A stretch of DNA of 32,274 bases, taken from assembly GCA_020650975.1 (NCBI GenBank), contig JAIPMN010005124.1, forward strand, positions 1 through 32,274, given 5' to 3'. Positions 31,471 through 32,274 of this stretch are shown piece after piece. Positions within the stretch are counted from its first letter, which is position 1. Every line of letters starts with the position of its first letter. Made by a program: the position numbers and the translations under genes. Origin of the DNA: Apostichopus californicus (taxonomy: Eukaryota; Echinodermata; Holothuroidea; Aspidochirotida; Stichopodidae). The notes beneath the pieces were generated by a model. It was given only the letters and a program-made list of their open reading frames with translations. It was not told the DNA's origin and searched no databases.

Positions 31471-32274
31471 GAACGAGGCTGTGACCTTTGACCGCGAAAA
31501 GTTTTAACAGTTCATCGCACGAACGAACTTTACAATTGCGAGAATGGGAAAGGTAAATACTAAGTAAAATGCCTTTTATAATCACAATATTTGGCCAAAA
31601 CTTATGTAATATTAATATGTTGACGTCCAGTAGACGGAGAGACTTCTCATGCAGTTATCGAGACATAAAGTTGTCTCCTTCGTTGTTATTAATAAGCTAC
31701 ATTGCAGAAGTAATGGGGCCAAATAGCCTAGTAACCATCTTTAGCACTAGTTTAACCGTAATTCAAGCATAGGCCAAGTGTTAGCAATTACCAGTATAAC
31801 TAGTATAAGGCCTAGACTAGGCCAACGAAGTACTATGCTTATGTTTTCCAAATCCGAGTCAGGAAGCCGCCAACGCTGATCGCGAGGAACCCACACTACA
31901 GTCCTCTTCAAGGGCTAAGGTAGTATGTGCTAGCATTACAGTCTTAAGGTAGATCCTGACATGTTTCAAGTTACTACTGATACTATACTACTAGCCTACG
32001 TAGGCTTAGTTATAGGCCTACTAGTACTGCTATATAGCCTACATGCTACAACTTTACAAAGCCAAAAGCTAGTCTATGGACCTAGGCTTATGTAGGCTAT
32101 TGCGTCAGTGCTCAAGTGGCTACTGTGCCTGCGATGTGGGCCTAGTAGTAGCCTAGACCTACATGTACTAACCTTTTGTCGCCATGAATGTTCATGTATG
32201 CCAAGCCTATATACATTAATGCATTATTAGTATTAGGCTTGTACAGAGTGGGCTGTTGAACGTGTATGTCAGTC
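31471..32274 (+). other. non-coding sequence rich in TAGGCCTA-type words
   Basis: No exon recognised. From about 31805 to 32160 the words TAGGCCTA, AGCCTA and TAGGCT are unusually dense on both strands. An ATGGGAAAGGTAAAT near 31543 looks like an ATG followed by a donor, but nothing else supports an exon. Confidence 0.4.

Overview
The window looks like nuclear DNA from a marine invertebrate animal. It is A+T-rich and mostly non-coding. It has spliced genes with long introns, many minisatellites, degenerate DNA-transposon relics, and frequent words such as TAGGCCTA and TACTGTAC, which I associate with echinoderm-like genomes. The organism call is an inference; an echinoderm, perhaps a holothurian, is my best guess.

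The only gene I can name is on the + strand: a synaptotagmin-like protein of the Slp4/Slp5 (granuphilin/SYTL5) type, a Rab27 effector of secretory-granule traffic. Its first coding exon (15119-15219) carries the first part of the Rab-binding domain (SHD1). The next recognisable exon (30794-31018) completes SHD1 and carries an eight-cysteine FYVE-type zinc finger. The C2 domains expected in the family would lie beyond the right edge. The roughly 15.6 kb between these exons contains a third long coding block (18895-20477): 527 codons of disordered, Pro- and Ser-rich, then extremely acidic protein. It ends in a strong donor of the same phase (2) as the first coding exon, so either exon could splice in frame to the zinc-finger exon. 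This is the most interesting signal here: a possible second promoter or alternative N-terminus that would drop the first SHD1 helix, or else a nested gene.

Layout. 1-545: a minus-strand ORF that may be the end of a transposon-derived protein. 720-1935: dimeric ~297-bp tandem repeat. 1940-6380: non-coding with G/C homopolymers and decayed repeats. 6391-6757: hAT-type MITE with a perfect 8-bp target duplication. 6766-15048: non-coding upstream sequence with a truncated transposon, a 26-bp miniature inverted-repeat insertion, and ~95-bp and 25-bp tandem arrays. 15049-31018: the SYTL-like gene, its intron holding further tandem arrays, an assembly gap flanked by a duplicated contig end, a second hAT-type MITE (17553-17805), the acidic exon, and a hAT transposase relic inside a terminal-inverted-repeat element (27800-28591). 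31019-32274: next intron, with a 74-bp repeat cut by a palindrome-rich putative transposon.

No tRNA, rRNA, CRISPR or bacterial-type features were found. Most open frames in the window are short and fall in repeats; they are not annotated as genes.
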